The notes: generated from the letters alone by a model not told the origin. A stretch of DNA of 64,000 bases from Xanthobacter sp. NM-25 (GCF_022138605.1 NZ_JACBFS010000002.1:583856-647855); one strand, 5' to 3'; shown: positions 17,800 to 28,397, counted from the stretch's first letter. A program made the numbers and translations.

Positions 17800-18840
17800 A
17801 TGTCGTTCAACGTTGCCAGACCACTGACCCTGCTGTCGCTGGCCGCCGGCTGCCTGGCGGCCGCCGGCGCCGCGCGGGCCGAGGAGATCACCCTCCGGGT
17901 GGCGGACTCCTTCCCCGCCGGCCACTATGTGGTGGAGCACGGCACCAAGCCGTGGATGGAGGAAATCACCCGCGCCACCAACGGCAAGGTGCAGTTCAAA
18001 TATTACCCGGCCGAGCAGCTCGGCAAATCCAAGGACATGCTCAAGCTCACCCAGAGCGGCGTGACCGACATCGGCTATGTGGCGCCGGCCTTCGTGACCG
18101 ACAAGCTGCCGCTCTCCACCGTCGCCGAGCTGCCGGAATCCTTCTCCACCAGCTGCGAGGGCACGCTGGCCTATTGGCAGCTGGTGAAGCCCGGCGGCTT
18201 CCTCGACCAGAAGGAGATCAGCCCCGCCGGCATGCGGGCGCTGTGGACCCTGGTGCTGCCGCCCTACCAGCTCTATATGGCGCGCGAGCCCATCACCTCC
18301 ATTAACGTCACCCAGGGCAAGAAGCTGCGCACCACCGGCGCCGCCAAGGAACTCACCGTGCGCAAGCTCGGCGCCGTGCCGGTGCAGATTCCCACCCCGG
18401 ACGTGATGGAGGCGCTTTCCCGCGGCACCGTGGACGGCATGCTCTTCCCCCATTCCAGCATCACCTCCTACGACCTCACCCGCTATGTGAAGTCGGCCAC
18501 CGTGGGGGAGAACCTCGGCAGCTTCGTCATCACCTACATGATCTCGAAGCGCAAATGGGATGCGCTGCCGGATGATGTGAAGGCCGCCATCGACCAGGCC
18601 GCCGACAAGATCAACCGCAACGCCTGCTCCAAGACCGACCAGGACGACAGCCGCGACATGGAGCGCATCAAGGCCACCGGCGTGGAGTTCGTCACCCTCT
18701 CGGCCGCCGACAAGGCCAAGCTGCGCGAGGACGTGGCCGGGGTGAGCACCGAATGGGCGGCCAATCTGGACAAGCGCCGCCTGCCCGGCACCCAGACCCT
18801 CGAGGCCTTCCGCAAGGCCCTCGAGCAGAAGCCCCAGTGA
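17800..18840 (+). CDS. TRAP transporter substrate-binding protein (DctP)
   Basis: A 346-residue periplasmic protein with a Sec signal peptide cleaved after about residue 27 (ARAEE). It belongs to the DctP/TAXI-like TRAP receptor family. The conserved Arg that usually salt-bridges the substrate carboxylate is likely in KKLRTTGAAKE (about residues 169-179), so a carboxylic acid ligand is expected. GGAGG precedes the ATG. As last gene of the dehydrogenase-TRAP operon it links uptake to CoA-dependent breakdown. The ligand cannot be told from sequence. Confidence 0.92.
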   Translation: MSFNVARPLTLLSLAAGCLAAAGAARAEEITLRVADSFPAGHYVVEHGTKPWMEEITRATNGKVQFKYYPAEQLGKSKDMLKLTQSGVTDIGYVAPAFVTDKLPLSTVAELPESFSTSCEGTLAYWQLVKPGGFLDQKEISPAGMRALWTLVLPPYQLYMAREPITSINVTQGKKLRTTGAAKELTVRKLGAVPVQIPTPDVMEALSRGTVDGMLFPHSSITSYDLTRYVKSATVGENLGSFVITYMISKRKWDALPDDVKAAIDQAADKINRNACSKTDQDDSRDMERIKATGVEFVTLSAADKAKLREDVAGVSTEWAANLDKRRLPGTQTLEAFRKALEQKPQ

Positions 18841-19245
18841 TCCGAGCGGCCACCGCCTGACCGGCCGCCGGGCCGGGGGCGCGCGCCCGCCGTGGCGCCG
18901 CCCCCGGATCTAGCCGGGCTGCAGCGCACCCACAGGGACAAGGGGGCGGCCGTCCGCCCCTCGCGCCACGGCGCGTCGCCCGGCGCATCGATCGGGCCGG
19001 CCTCATGTCTTCTGCACGTTTTGTGCGTGTCAGTGGGAGAAGACGGTGACCGCCCCAATTGAGAGCGGGCGGCAGCAGTCAAACGCCGCATGTGGCATGT
19101 TTTTCCACTGTCGTTTGCCAGCTCGTCGCCCACTTCAGCTTGCCGCTCCGGGTTCCGCCCGGAGCCGAAACACCATTCCCCTGGCCGCCGGCGCGGCGCG
19201 CCTCCTGCGCCGGCCGGGCTGCCACGTCTCCCATGGAGGGCCGCG
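18841..19245. other. Intergenic stretch with GC hairpins
   Basis: No gene seen. The left part holds GC-rich inverted repeats, for example GGGGCGG/CCGCCCC at 18943-18960, which may end the TRAP operon although no T-run follows. The right part carries the GGAGGG ribosome binding site (19235-19240) of the CoA transferase gene. The two operator-bearing promoters of this region do not have a third copy here. Confidence 0.45.
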
Positions 19246-20487
19246 ATGGGCGGACCGCTCGACGGCATACGCATCCTCGATCTCACCTCGGTGCTGGTGG
19301 GGCCTTACGCCACCCAGATCCTCGGCGACCTCGGCGCCGACGTGATCAAGGTGGAGCCGCCCGCCGGCGACAATGTGCGGGGCATCGGCCCCATGCGCCA
19401 TCCCGGCATGGGCGCCATCTTCCTGCATGCCAACCGCTCCAAGCGCTCGCTGGTGCTGGATCTGAAGCAGCCGGCGGCGCGCCAGGCGCTGCTCGACCTC
19501 GTCCCCACCGCCGACGTCTTCATCCACAACATGCGCCCGCGCGCCATGGCGCGGCTGGGGCTGGCGCCAGAGGACGTCACCGCCCTCAATCCGAAGCTCG
19601 TCTATGCCGCCATCACCGGCTTCGGCCAGGATGGTCCCTATGCGGACAAGCCGGCCTATGACGACCTGATCCAGGGCGCGGTGGCGCTGCCTTCCCTGAT
19701 TGCGGAGGCCACCGGCAGCGACCCGCGCTACGTGCCCGCCACCCTGGCCGACCGCACCGCCGGCCTGCACGCGGTCTATGCGGTCACCGCCGCCTTGCTC
19801 CAGCGGGCCCGCACCGGGCGTGGGGAGGTGGTGGAGATCCCCATGTTCGAGGCGCTGACCGAGTTCGTCCTGGGCGATCACATGGGCGGAGAGACCTTCG
19901 TCCCGCCCCTGGGGCCCACCGGCTATCCGCGCCTTCTGGCGGCCCATCGCCGCCCCTACCGGACCCTCGACGGCTACATCTGCACGGTCATCTACAACGA
20001 CAAGCAATGGCGCCACTTCCTGGGCCTCATCGGCCGCGCCGAGCTGCTCACCTGCGATCCCCGCTTCGCCGACATCGGCGCCCGCACCCGGCACATCAAC
20101 GAGCTCTACGGCATGGTGGCCGATGCCATGGCCACCCGCACCACCGCCGACTGGCTGGCGGCCCTGGCAGCGGCGGAGATCCCGGCCATGCCGCTCCATA
20201 CCCCCGGCAGCCTGATTGAGGATCCCCACCACGCCGCCACCGGCTTCCTGCCGCTCACCGAGCATCCGAGCGAGGGGACCATGCGCGCCATCGGCATCGC
20301 CACCCGCTGGGCCGGAGCCCGGCCGAAGGTGCGCCGACACGCGCCGCGGCTCGGCGAGCACAGTGCCGAGGTGCTGGCCGAGGTCGGGTACGACGACGCC
20401 CGCCTCGCCGCCCTGTGCGCCTGCGGAGCCGTGGTGGTCGCCGCCGATACCCCCACCGACATCACCGAACCCATGGAGTCCGCATGA
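19246..20487 (+). CDS. CaiB/BaiF family CoA transferase 1
   Basis: A 413-residue class III CoA transferase. Seen are GIRILDLTSVLVGPYATQ near the N-terminus, GDLGADVIKVEPP, the ITGFGQDGPY segment, and an Asp in AYDDLIQGAV at the position of the family's catalytic aspartate. It would move CoA from a donor acyl-CoA to the imported acid. The start at 19246 has GGAGGG six bases upstream and fits the family's usual N-terminus; the longer frame is Arg/Pro-rich. It overlaps the MaoC gene by four bases (ATGA). Confidence 0.92.
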   Translation: MGGPLDGIRILDLTSVLVGPYATQILGDLGADVIKVEPPAGDNVRGIGPMRHPGMGAIFLHANRSKRSLVLDLKQPAARQALLDLVPTADVFIHNMRPRAMARLGLAPEDVTALNPKLVYAAITGFGQDGPYADKPAYDDLIQGAVALPSLIAEATGSDPRYVPATLADRTAGLHAVYAVTAALLQRARTGRGEVVEIPMFEALTEFVLGDHMGGETFVPPLGPTGYPRLLAAHRRPYRTLDGYICTVIYNDKQWRHFLGLIGRAELLTCDPRFADIGARTRHINELYGMVADAMATRTTADWLAALAAAEIPAMPLHTPGSLIEDPHHAATGFLPLTEHPSEGTMRAIGIATRWAGARPKVRRHAPRLGEHSAEVLAEVGYDDARLAALCACGAVVVAADTPTDITEPMESA

Positions 20488-20999
20488 GCGACGCCGCTTC
20501 CCCCTCTTCGCCCGCCCTCGGGGACGAGGGCCCCACCCTCGGCCTCGGTTTCCATTTCGAGGACCTGCCCCTCGGCACCCGCTTCCGCACCACCGGGCGC
20601 ACCATCACCGAAACCGACCTGGTCGCCTTCGTGAACCTCTCCTGGTTCACCGAGGAGCTGTTCACCAACACCGCCGACCGGGCGCACATGGCGATCCAGG
20701 GCCGGGTGGTGCCGGGGGCGCTGGTCTATGCCTGCGCCGAGGGGCTGCTCACCACCTCCATGCAGCGCACCGGCCTCGCCTTCCTCAATGCCGAGGTGGA
20801 CATGAAGGGACCAACCTTCGTCGGCGACACAATCCACGTCGCCTGCGAGGTGATCGAGGCGCGTCTGACCTCCCGCCCCGACCGCGGCCTGGTGCGCACC
20901 CGCAATCGGGTGGTGAAGCAGGACGGCACCGTCACCCTGGTCTACACCCCGCTGCGGATGGTGCGGGTGCGCGCGCCGGCGGCTCAAGCGGCGGAATAG
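20484..20999 (+). CDS. MaoC-like (R)-hydratase domain protein
   Basis: A 171-residue hotdog-fold protein of the MaoC dehydratase group. The LVAFVNLSWFTEELF stretch and the GRVVPGALVYACAEGL segment match the family's substrate tunnel region. The usual Asp/His of the hydratase motif is not clear, so activity is less certain. It is translationally coupled to the CoA transferase through an ATGA overlap and would act on a CoA-bound intermediate. Its last 16 bases overlap the end of the convergent IclR regulator. Confidence 0.8.
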   Translation: MSDAASPSSPALGDEGPTLGLGFHFEDLPLGTRFRTTGRTITETDLVAFVNLSWFTEELFTNTADRAHMAIQGRVVPGALVYACAEGLLTTSMQRTGLAFLNAEVDMKGPTFVGDTIHVACEVIEARLTSRPDRGLVRTRNRVVKQDGTVTLVYTPLRMVRVRAPAAQAAE

Positions 21000-21784
21000 A
21001 TCTCCGGAACCCCACCCTGGGCGCGGATCGCCTCCGCCAGCTGCCCCGCCGTCTCCCGCAGCGGTTCGAGCAGCTGGCTGACGGCGGTCTCCGGCGAGAC
21101 CGCGGAGCGCAGCATCATGATGTTGATGGAGGCACAGGCATGGTCGCCATCTATGACCGGCACCGCCATGGCCCATACCAGGCTCTCATATTCGCGGCTG
21201 GAATAGATGTCGTCCATCACCGCAAAGCCTTGCCGGCGCACGGTTTCGAGCATGGCTTCGGCGGCCGGGCGGTCAAGGGGCGCCACGTCCGGGCGCTGGG
21301 CCAGCCGGTCGAGAATGGCGGCCTGGCGCGCGGGGGTGCAGAAGGCGAGATAGGCCCGGCCCACCGAGGTGATGAGCACCGGTGCGCGATAGCCGGGGCG
21401 ACGGTTGAGATGGAGCGGGCCCTGCTCGCGGCTGGTCTGCACCACGATCATCTCGTCGCGGTCGCACACGGCCAGATCCGACGGCCAGCCCACCCGCCGG
21501 CGGAATGCCGCCATGATGGGCTCGGCCGCCGCCTGCAGGCGCTCATGGAAATTGTATCCGGAGCTCAATTGCAGGGTGCGGCCGGCAGCGGCGTAGGTGC
21601 CGCGCTTGCCGGTGCGCACCACATAGCCGCCGTGCTCCAGCGTCTCCAGCATGCGCACGATGGTGGCCTTGTCGAGCCCGGTGGCCGCGTGCACAGAGCC
21701 CACGGTGGACTCCGAACTCTCGTTCACCGCCCGCAACACGTCGAGACCGCGCAGGACCGCGACCACGGGCTTGAATGACGGCAT
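20984..21784 (-). CDS. IclR family transcriptional regulator
   Basis: A 266-residue regulator with an N-terminal winged helix-turn-helix (about residues 8-65, including ATGLDKATIVRMLETLE) and an IclR-type C-terminal effector domain (about 80-255). IclR proteins bind small acids or aromatics and control catabolic operons. It is divergent from the second CoA transferase gene, with a three-half-site TGAAA operator in the shared gap. The same operator precedes the acyl-CoA dehydrogenase operon 10 kb away, so this protein is the probable common regulator. The end overlaps the MaoC gene convergently. Confidence 0.92.
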   Translation of the reverse strand: MPSFKPVVAVLRGLDVLRAVNESSESTVGSVHAATGLDKATIVRMLETLEHGGYVVRTGKRGTYAAAGRTLQLSSGYNFHERLQAAAEPIMAAFRRRVGWPSDLAVCDRDEMIVVQTSREQGPLHLNRRPGYRAPVLITSVGRAYLAFCTPARQAAILDRLAQRPDVAPLDRPAAEAMLETVRRQGFAVMDDIYSSREYESLVWAMAVPVIDGDHACASINIMMLRSAVSPETAVSQLLEPLRETAGQLAEAIRAQGGVPEIYSAA

Positions 21785-21941
21785 CGACGCTCCCCCTCGC
21801 GGCCGGTGGATCCGGCAACCTGCGCCGACGGGCGGTCACACACCGCCGGCGCCTGTGACTTCTAGGCACGCGGATCGACGCCCGCAACCACACCGAGTCA
21901 TCGGCGCCCTTGTGGGGTGGATGACCCTGCGCTAGATTATA

Positions 21942-21966
21942 TGAAATAATATTTCACAGAATGAAA
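21942..21966. promoter_or_regulatory. Three-half-site operator, copy 2 (probable IclR target)
   Basis: The pattern TGAAA-N5-TTTCA-N5-TGAAA ends four bases before the ATG of the second CoA transferase and lies in the divergent gap with the IclR gene. It has the same geometry as the site at 11800-11824. Occupancy would cover the region expected for the ribosome binding site or transcript start, so repression by binding is plausible. Confidence 0.7.
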
Positions 21967-21970
21967 TTCC

Positions 21971-23230
21971 ATGCAAGAACGTGATTCGGAAACGCTCCTT
22001 CGCTCCGCCCCCTATGCCCTCGCCGGCCTGCGGGTGCTGGATCTCAGCCGCGTCCTGGCCGGCCCCTGGGCCTCCCAGATCCTCGGCGATCTCGGCGCCG
22101 ACGTCATCAAGGTGGAGCAGCCGGGGGCTGGCGACGACACCCGCTCCTGGGGCCCACCGTTCGTGGAGGATGGCGCCGAGGGCGCCCGCTTCAGCGCCTA
22201 TTTCCTCGGCTGCAATCGCAACAAGCGCTCCATCACCGTGGACATGGCCCAGCCCACCGGGGCCGATCTCATCCGCGCCCTGGCCCGCGACAGCGACGTG
22301 GTGCTGGAGAATTTCAAGGTGGGCGCCCTTGCCCGCTATGGGCTCGATTATGAGAGCCTGCGCGCCATCAACCCCCGGCTGGTCTATTGCTCCATCACCG
22401 GCTTCGGCCAGGATGGCCCGCTGGCGAAGCGGCCGGGCTATGATTTCGTGGTGCAGGGCATGAGCGGCCTCATGAGCATCACCGGCCAGCCGGAGGGCAC
22501 GCCCGGGGCCGAACCCATGAAGGTCGGCGTCGCCGTTTCCGATGTTTTCACTGGGCTTTACGCCACCATCTCCATTCTCGCGGCGCTGCGCCATCGCGAT
22601 GCCACCGGCACCGGCCAGCATCTCGACTGCGCGCTGCTCGACACCCAGGTGGCGGTGCTCGCCAACCAGGCCATGAACTGGCTGGTGGGCGGCATGATCC
22701 CCAGACCCATGGGCAATCTGCACCCCAATGTGGTGCCCTACCGCACCTTCCCCACCCGCGACGGCCATGCCATCATCGCCACCGGCAACGACCGCCAGTT
22801 CCGCGCCCTGTGCCGGCTTTTGAAGCTCGATGCCATGGCCGAGGATCCGCGCTATGGCGACAATGCCGCGCGCGTCGCCCGGCGCGACGAGGTGGAAGCG
22901 GCCCTGGGCGCGGCCATCGCCCAATGGTCCACCGCCGACCTCATCCCCGCCATGGCGGAGGCCGGGGTGCCGGGCGGGCCCATCAACCGCATCGACCAGG
23001 TGTTCGCCGAGCCGCAGATCGCCGCCCGCGGCCTGGTGCAGCACATGACGCTGGAGGGCGGCACCACGGTTCCAGTGGTGGGCTTCCCGGTGAAGCTCTC
23101 CGCCACCCCCGCCCGCTATGACAGCGCGCCGCCGCAGCTGGGCGCGCAGACCGACGCGGTGCTGCACGAGCGGCTCGCCCTCGCGCCGGAGACCCTCGCC
23201 GATCTGCGCCGCGCCGGCGTCATCGGCTGA
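21971..23230 (+). CDS. CaiB/BaiF family CoA transferase 2
   Basis: A 419-residue class III CoA transferase, a paralogue of the one at 19246. It has GLRVLDLSRVLAGPWASQ, GDLGADVIKVEQPG, the ITGFGQDGP segment and YDFVVQGMSG with the expected catalytic Asp. No ribosome binding site precedes the ATG at 21971; the operator occupies that space. Either the transcript is leaderless or very short, or the true start is a downstream codon, but family similarity begins by residue 18, so an alternative start would have to be close. It would activate an organic acid to its CoA ester. Confidence 0.9.
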   Translation: MQERDSETLLRSAPYALAGLRVLDLSRVLAGPWASQILGDLGADVIKVEQPGAGDDTRSWGPPFVEDGAEGARFSAYFLGCNRNKRSITVDMAQPTGADLIRALARDSDVVLENFKVGALARYGLDYESLRAINPRLVYCSITGFGQDGPLAKRPGYDFVVQGMSGLMSITGQPEGTPGAEPMKVGVAVSDVFTGLYATISILAALRHRDATGTGQHLDCALLDTQVAVLANQAMNWLVGGMIPRPMGNLHPNVVPYRTFPTRDGHAIIATGNDRQFRALCRLLKLDAMAEDPRYGDNAARVARRDEVEAALGAAIAQWSTADLIPAMAEAGVPGGPINRIDQVFAEPQIAARGLVQHMTLEGGTTVPVVGFPVKLSATPARYDSAPPQLGAQTDAVLHERLALAPETLADLRRAGVIG

Positions 23231-23242
23231 GGGCGGCCGGCA

Positions 23243-24874
23243 TCAGTGGGCGTCGGCAAGGACGAAGCCGGCGCCCTTCTCGGCGATCATGGCGGTGGGG
23301 GTGTTGGTGTTGCCGGAGGTGATGGTGGGCATCACCGACGCATCGATCACCCGGAGCCCGCCGATGCCGAAGACCCGCAGCCGTTCATCCACCACCGCCT
23401 GCGGATCATCCGCCCGCCCCATCTTGGCGGTGCCGACCGGGTGGAAGATGGTGGTGCCGATGTCGCCCGCCGCCTTGGCGAGGGAGGCCGCATCATCCCC
23501 CACGCTCGGCCCCGGCAGATATTCCTGCGGCCGATAGGGCGCCAGCGCCTTCTGGCCCATGAGCCGCCGGGTGACGCGGATGGCATCCGCCGCCACCTGC
23601 CGGTCAGCCTCGGTGGTGAGATAATGGGGGGCGATCTGCGGCGGCGCATCGAGGTCCGCCGTGGTCACCCGCACCAGCCCACGGGAGGTGGGGCGCAGGT
23701 TGCAGGCCGCCACGGTGATGGCCGGGAAGCGGTGCAGCGGCTCGCCGAACTTGTCCAAGGACAAGGGCTGAACGTGGAACTGGATATTGGCCCGCTCCTG
23801 GCCCGGATCGGACCTCGTGAAGATGCCCAATTGGGAAGGCGCCATGGTCAGCGGTCCGCGCCGGCGCAGGGCATAGTCGATCCCCATCAGGGCCCGGCGC
23901 GGCAGCGAATAATAGGTCTCGTTGAGGGTGCGGATGCCATGCACCTTGTAGATGGCCCGCTGCTGCAGGTGATCCTGCAGGTTCCGCCCCACGCCGGGAC
24001 GGTCGGCGACGACCTCCAGCCCCAGGGGCGCCAGCCATTCGCCGGGGCCGATGCCGGAACGGTGCAGCACCTGGATGGAGCCGATGGAGCCGGAGCACAG
24101 CAGCACCTCGCCGCGCGCCCGCGCCTCCATCAGCCGCCCGTTCTGGCGATAGCGCACCCCCACCGCCCGACCGGCCTCGACCAGCACACGATCGGCCACC
24201 ACATCGGTTTCCAGCCGCAGGTTGGCGCGGCCGAGGGCCGGCTTCAGGAAGCCGCGGGCGGACGACCAGCGCCGGCCGCGCTTCTGGTTCACATGGAAAT
24301 AGCCCACGCCCTCATTGTCGCCGGTGTTGAAATCCGGCACCCGGCGCACGCCCATCTCCTCCGCCGCGCGGCCCACCGCATCCAGCACGTCCCAGGAGAG
24401 GCGCGGCGCCTCGATGCGCCAGCCGCCGCCGGTGCCGTGCAGGGCGCTCGCCCCGAGGAAATGGTCCTCCAGCGCCTTGAAGGCGGGCAGCACATCATCC
24501 CAGCCCCAGCCGGTGAGGCCGAGCTGGCGCCAATGATCGTAATCGGCCGCCTGGCCACGCATGGAGATCATGGCATTGATGGCGGACGAGCCGCCGATGA
24601 CCTTGCCGCGCGGATAGTTCAGCGCCCGCCCGTTCAGCCCCGGCTCGGGATCGGTCTTGAACATCCAATCGGAGCGCGGATTGCCGATGGCGAACAGATA
24701 GCCCACCGGAATATGGAACCAGATCCAGTTGTCGCGCCCGCCGGCCTCCAGCAGCAGCACCCGTTTGGCGGGGTCCGCCGAGAGGCGGTTGGCGACGATG
24801 CAGCCGGCGGTGCCGGCGCCAACGACGATGTAATCATAATCGCCGTCGAGACGGCCCACGTCGTCGGTGCCCAT
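23243..24874 (-). CDS. GMC family flavoprotein oxidoreductase (3-hydroxypropionate dehydrogenase candidate)
   Basis: A 543-residue choline-dehydrogenase-like flavoprotein. The FAD-binding VVGAGTAGC lies near residues 17-25, the GMC signature PRGKVIGGSSAIN near 80-92, and the C-terminal HPVGTAKMG and SGNTNTPTAMIAEK carry the active-site His/Asn region. GMC enzymes oxidise alcohols. In Pseudomonas a GMC enzyme (HpdH) with a divergent LysR gene and mmsA oxidises 3-hydroxypropionate to malonate semialdehyde, and the layout here is the same, so that is the best guess; choline or another alcohol is possible. The start at 24874 has GGGAG upstream. It is divergent from a LysR gene. Confidence 0.85.
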   Translation of the reverse strand: MGTDDVGRLDGDYDYIVVGAGTAGCIVANRLSADPAKRVLLLEAGGRDNWIWFHIPVGYLFAIGNPRSDWMFKTDPEPGLNGRALNYPRGKVIGGSSAINAMISMRGQAADYDHWRQLGLTGWGWDDVLPAFKALEDHFLGASALHGTGGGWRIEAPRLSWDVLDAVGRAAEEMGVRRVPDFNTGDNEGVGYFHVNQKRGRRWSSARGFLKPALGRANLRLETDVVADRVLVEAGRAVGVRYRQNGRLMEARARGEVLLCSGSIGSIQVLHRSGIGPGEWLAPLGLEVVADRPGVGRNLQDHLQQRAIYKVHGIRTLNETYYSLPRRALMGIDYALRRRGPLTMAPSQLGIFTRSDPGQERANIQFHVQPLSLDKFGEPLHRFPAITVAACNLRPTSRGLVRVTTADLDAPPQIAPHYLTTEADRQVAADAIRVTRRLMGQKALAPYRPQEYLPGPSVGDDAASLAKAAGDIGTTIFHPVGTAKMGRADDPQAVVDERLRVFGIGGLRVIDASVMPTITSGNTNTPTAMIAEKGAGFVLADAH

Positions 24875-24980
24875 GGCGCTCTCCCTGTTCCAGTGGCTCT
24901 TGGTGGCTTCTGGCTCTTGCGGTGATGACACGCTGGATTTTCCCGCTCAAGGCCGATAGCGTCGCTTCACTTCCGCAAAA

Positions 24981-25889
24981 ATGCAGAACAAGGCCATGGA
25001 TTGGGACGATCTGCGCATCTTTCTGCAGCTTACCCGCTCCGGCCGCATGACCAGCGCCGGCAAGGCCCTGGGGGTGGACGATTCCACCGTGGGCCGCCGT
25101 ATCGCCCGGCTGGAAGCGGCGCTGGGCGCGCCTCTGGTGGAGCGGGCCGGCCGGCGCACCGTCATCACCGAGCAGGGCCAGAAGCTGGCGGAGGCGGTGG
25201 AGGAGATCGAATCCATCGTGCTGCGCAAGGTGGCCGGCCTTGGGGAAGACCAGATGGTGCTGGCCGGCCGGGTGCGGGTGGGGGCGCCGGAAGGGCTCGG
25301 CGTCGGCTATCTGGCCGCCCGGCTCGCCGCCCTCTCAGCCGAGCATCCGGGCTTGGAAACCGAGCTGGTGGCCCTGCCACGCACCTATTCCCTGGCCAGC
25401 CGCGAGGTGGATATCGCCATCACCCTGGAGCGGCCCGCCGCCGGGCGGGTGAGCGTGCGCAAGCTCACCGACTACAGCCTCGATCTTTATGGCACCCGCG
25501 CCTATTTCGACCGGCGCGGCGAACCGGCCAGCGTCGCCGCTTTGCCCGACCATGTGTTCGCCGGCTACATCCCCGAGCTGCTGTTCACCGCCGCCCTCGA
25601 TTTCTCCCGGCTCGACGAGCGGGTGGAGCTTTCCCCCACTATCCGCAGCACCAGCGTCATCGCCCAGGTGGAGGCGGTGGCGAGCGGCGCGGCGCTGGGG
25701 GTGCTGCCCACCTTCCTCGCCGCCCGGAGGCCGGAGCTGATCCGCCTCCTGCCCGAGGCGGTGGGCCTCACCCGCAGCTATTGGCTCTCGGTCCATGACG
25801 ACATGCGGCGGCTGCGCCGGGTGCAGGCGGTGCTCGCCGCCCTCACCAGCCGGGTGCGGGCCGACCGCGCCTTGTTCATGCGCAGATGA
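24981..25889 (+). CDS. LysR family regulator 1 (HpdR-like)
   Basis: A 302-residue LysR-type regulator. The N-terminal winged helix (MDWDDLRIFLQLTRSG, then VDDSTVGRRIARLEAALG) is followed by an effector domain from about residue 90. It is divergent from the GMC oxidoreductase and probably controls it. It is clearly paralogous to the second LysR gene, whose 3' end it overlaps by 14 bases tail to tail. An in-frame ATG at 24996 could also be the start. Confidence 0.9.
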   Translation: MQNKAMDWDDLRIFLQLTRSGRMTSAGKALGVDDSTVGRRIARLEAALGAPLVERAGRRTVITEQGQKLAEAVEEIESIVLRKVAGLGEDQMVLAGRVRVGAPEGLGVGYLAARLAALSAEHPGLETELVALPRTYSLASREVDIAITLERPAAGRVSVRKLTDYSLDLYGTRAYFDRRGEPASVAALPDHVFAGYIPELLFTAALDFSRLDERVELSPTIRSTSVIAQVEAVASGAALGVLPTFLAARRPELIRLLPEAVGLTRSYWLSVHDDMRRLRRVQAVLAALTSRVRADRALFMRR

Positions 25890-26769
25890 AGCGCGCCCGC
25901 GCCTCGCGGAAGCGGCGGGCCAGGACATCCCGCGCCACGGCGATGCGGCGCACCGCCTGCGTATCGGGATGAGCGAGGAGGTGATAGCTGCGGCGGAAGC
26001 GCACCTGCGGCAGGATCCGGGTCAGCCCGTCATGGGCGCCCACGGCGAAATCATGCAGCACGCCGATGCCGGTGCCGGCCTTCACCGCCTCCACCTGCCC
26101 CATCACGCTGGCGCAGCGGAAGCGCCGGCCGCCGTGGCGCTCCAGCACCTCAGCATAATCGAGGGCCGAGGCATAGGCGAGGTCCTCCACCCCGGTCACC
26201 ACCGTGTGGTTGGCGAGATCCTCCACCTCCTGCGGCGTGCCCGCCGCTTCGAGATAGGCCTGCGCCGCATAGACGCCCAGGGTGTAATCGGTGAGGCGCG
26301 AGACCACCAGCCGGCCTTCCGCCGGCCGGTCCAGAACGATGGCGAGATCGGCTTCGCGCCGGGACAAGGAGAAGGTCCGCGGCAGCGGCACCAGTTCCAC
26401 GATCAGGTCCGGGTAAGCGGCGGCGAGGCGGCCCAGTTCGGCGGCCAGGAAATAATTGCCGAGGCCGTCCGGCGCGCCGATGCGCACGGTGCCGGAGACC
26501 TCCCCCGCCTCCTCGCGCAGGCTCTCGGCGGCACCCAGGATCTCCGCCTCGATGCGCTCCGCCGCCGGCAGCAGCCGCTCCCCCGCCGCGGTGAGCACCG
26601 TGCCCGCCGGGCGGCGATCGAACAGGGGTGTCGCCAGCGCCGCCTCCAGCGCATCCAGCCGGCGCGCCACGGTGGCGTGGTTCAGCCCCAGCCGCCGCGC
26701 CGCCGCCAGCAACTGACCCTGCCGCGCCACCGCCAGGAAGACGCGCAAATGATCCCAATCCATCATCAC
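25876..26769 (-). CDS. LysR family regulator 2 (MmsR-like)
   Basis: A 297-residue LysR-type regulator with the same domain plan as its neighbour: an N-terminal helix-turn-helix (about residues 3-62) and an effector-binding domain. It reads away from mmsA, and an 8-bp inverted repeat with 10-base spacer (26785-26810) sits between them, a typical LysR operator position. Two LysR genes flanked by a GMC oxidoreductase and mmsA match the organisation described for 3-hydroxypropionate catabolism in Pseudomonas. The functional link is inferred from layout. Confidence 0.9.
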   Translation of the reverse strand: MMMDWDHLRVFLAVARQGQLLAAARRLGLNHATVARRLDALEAALATPLFDRRPAGTVLTAAGERLLPAAERIEAEILGAAESLREEAGEVSGTVRIGAPDGLGNYFLAAELGRLAAAYPDLIVELVPLPRTFSLSRREADLAIVLDRPAEGRLVVSRLTDYTLGVYAAQAYLEAAGTPQEVEDLANHTVVTGVEDLAYASALDYAEVLERHGGRRFRCASVMGQVEAVKAGTGIGVLHDFAVGAHDGLTRILPQVRFRRSYHLLAHPDTQAVRRIAVARDVLARRFREARARFICA

Positions 26770-26784
26770 ACTTCAAATTTCGCA

Positions 26785-26810
26785 CAATGAGTTATCGATC
26801 TTACTCATTG
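26785..26810. promoter_or_regulatory. Inverted repeat between LysR 2 and mmsA
   Basis: CAATGAGT and ACTCATTG are separated by ten bases, in an AT-rich patch of the 125-base divergent gap. Size and place fit a LysR recognition site that would regulate both mmsA and its own gene. Confidence 0.6.
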
Positions 26811-26894
26811 CTGTGCGCCTCTTGAAGCGGGAAGGAGGAGCGTCGTCATTCCGGCGGGCCAGCCGCGCCCGCTGCCCGCGCAAGGACCTCAGCC

Positions 26895-28394
<1,500 letters not shown>

Positions 28395-28397
28395 CGT

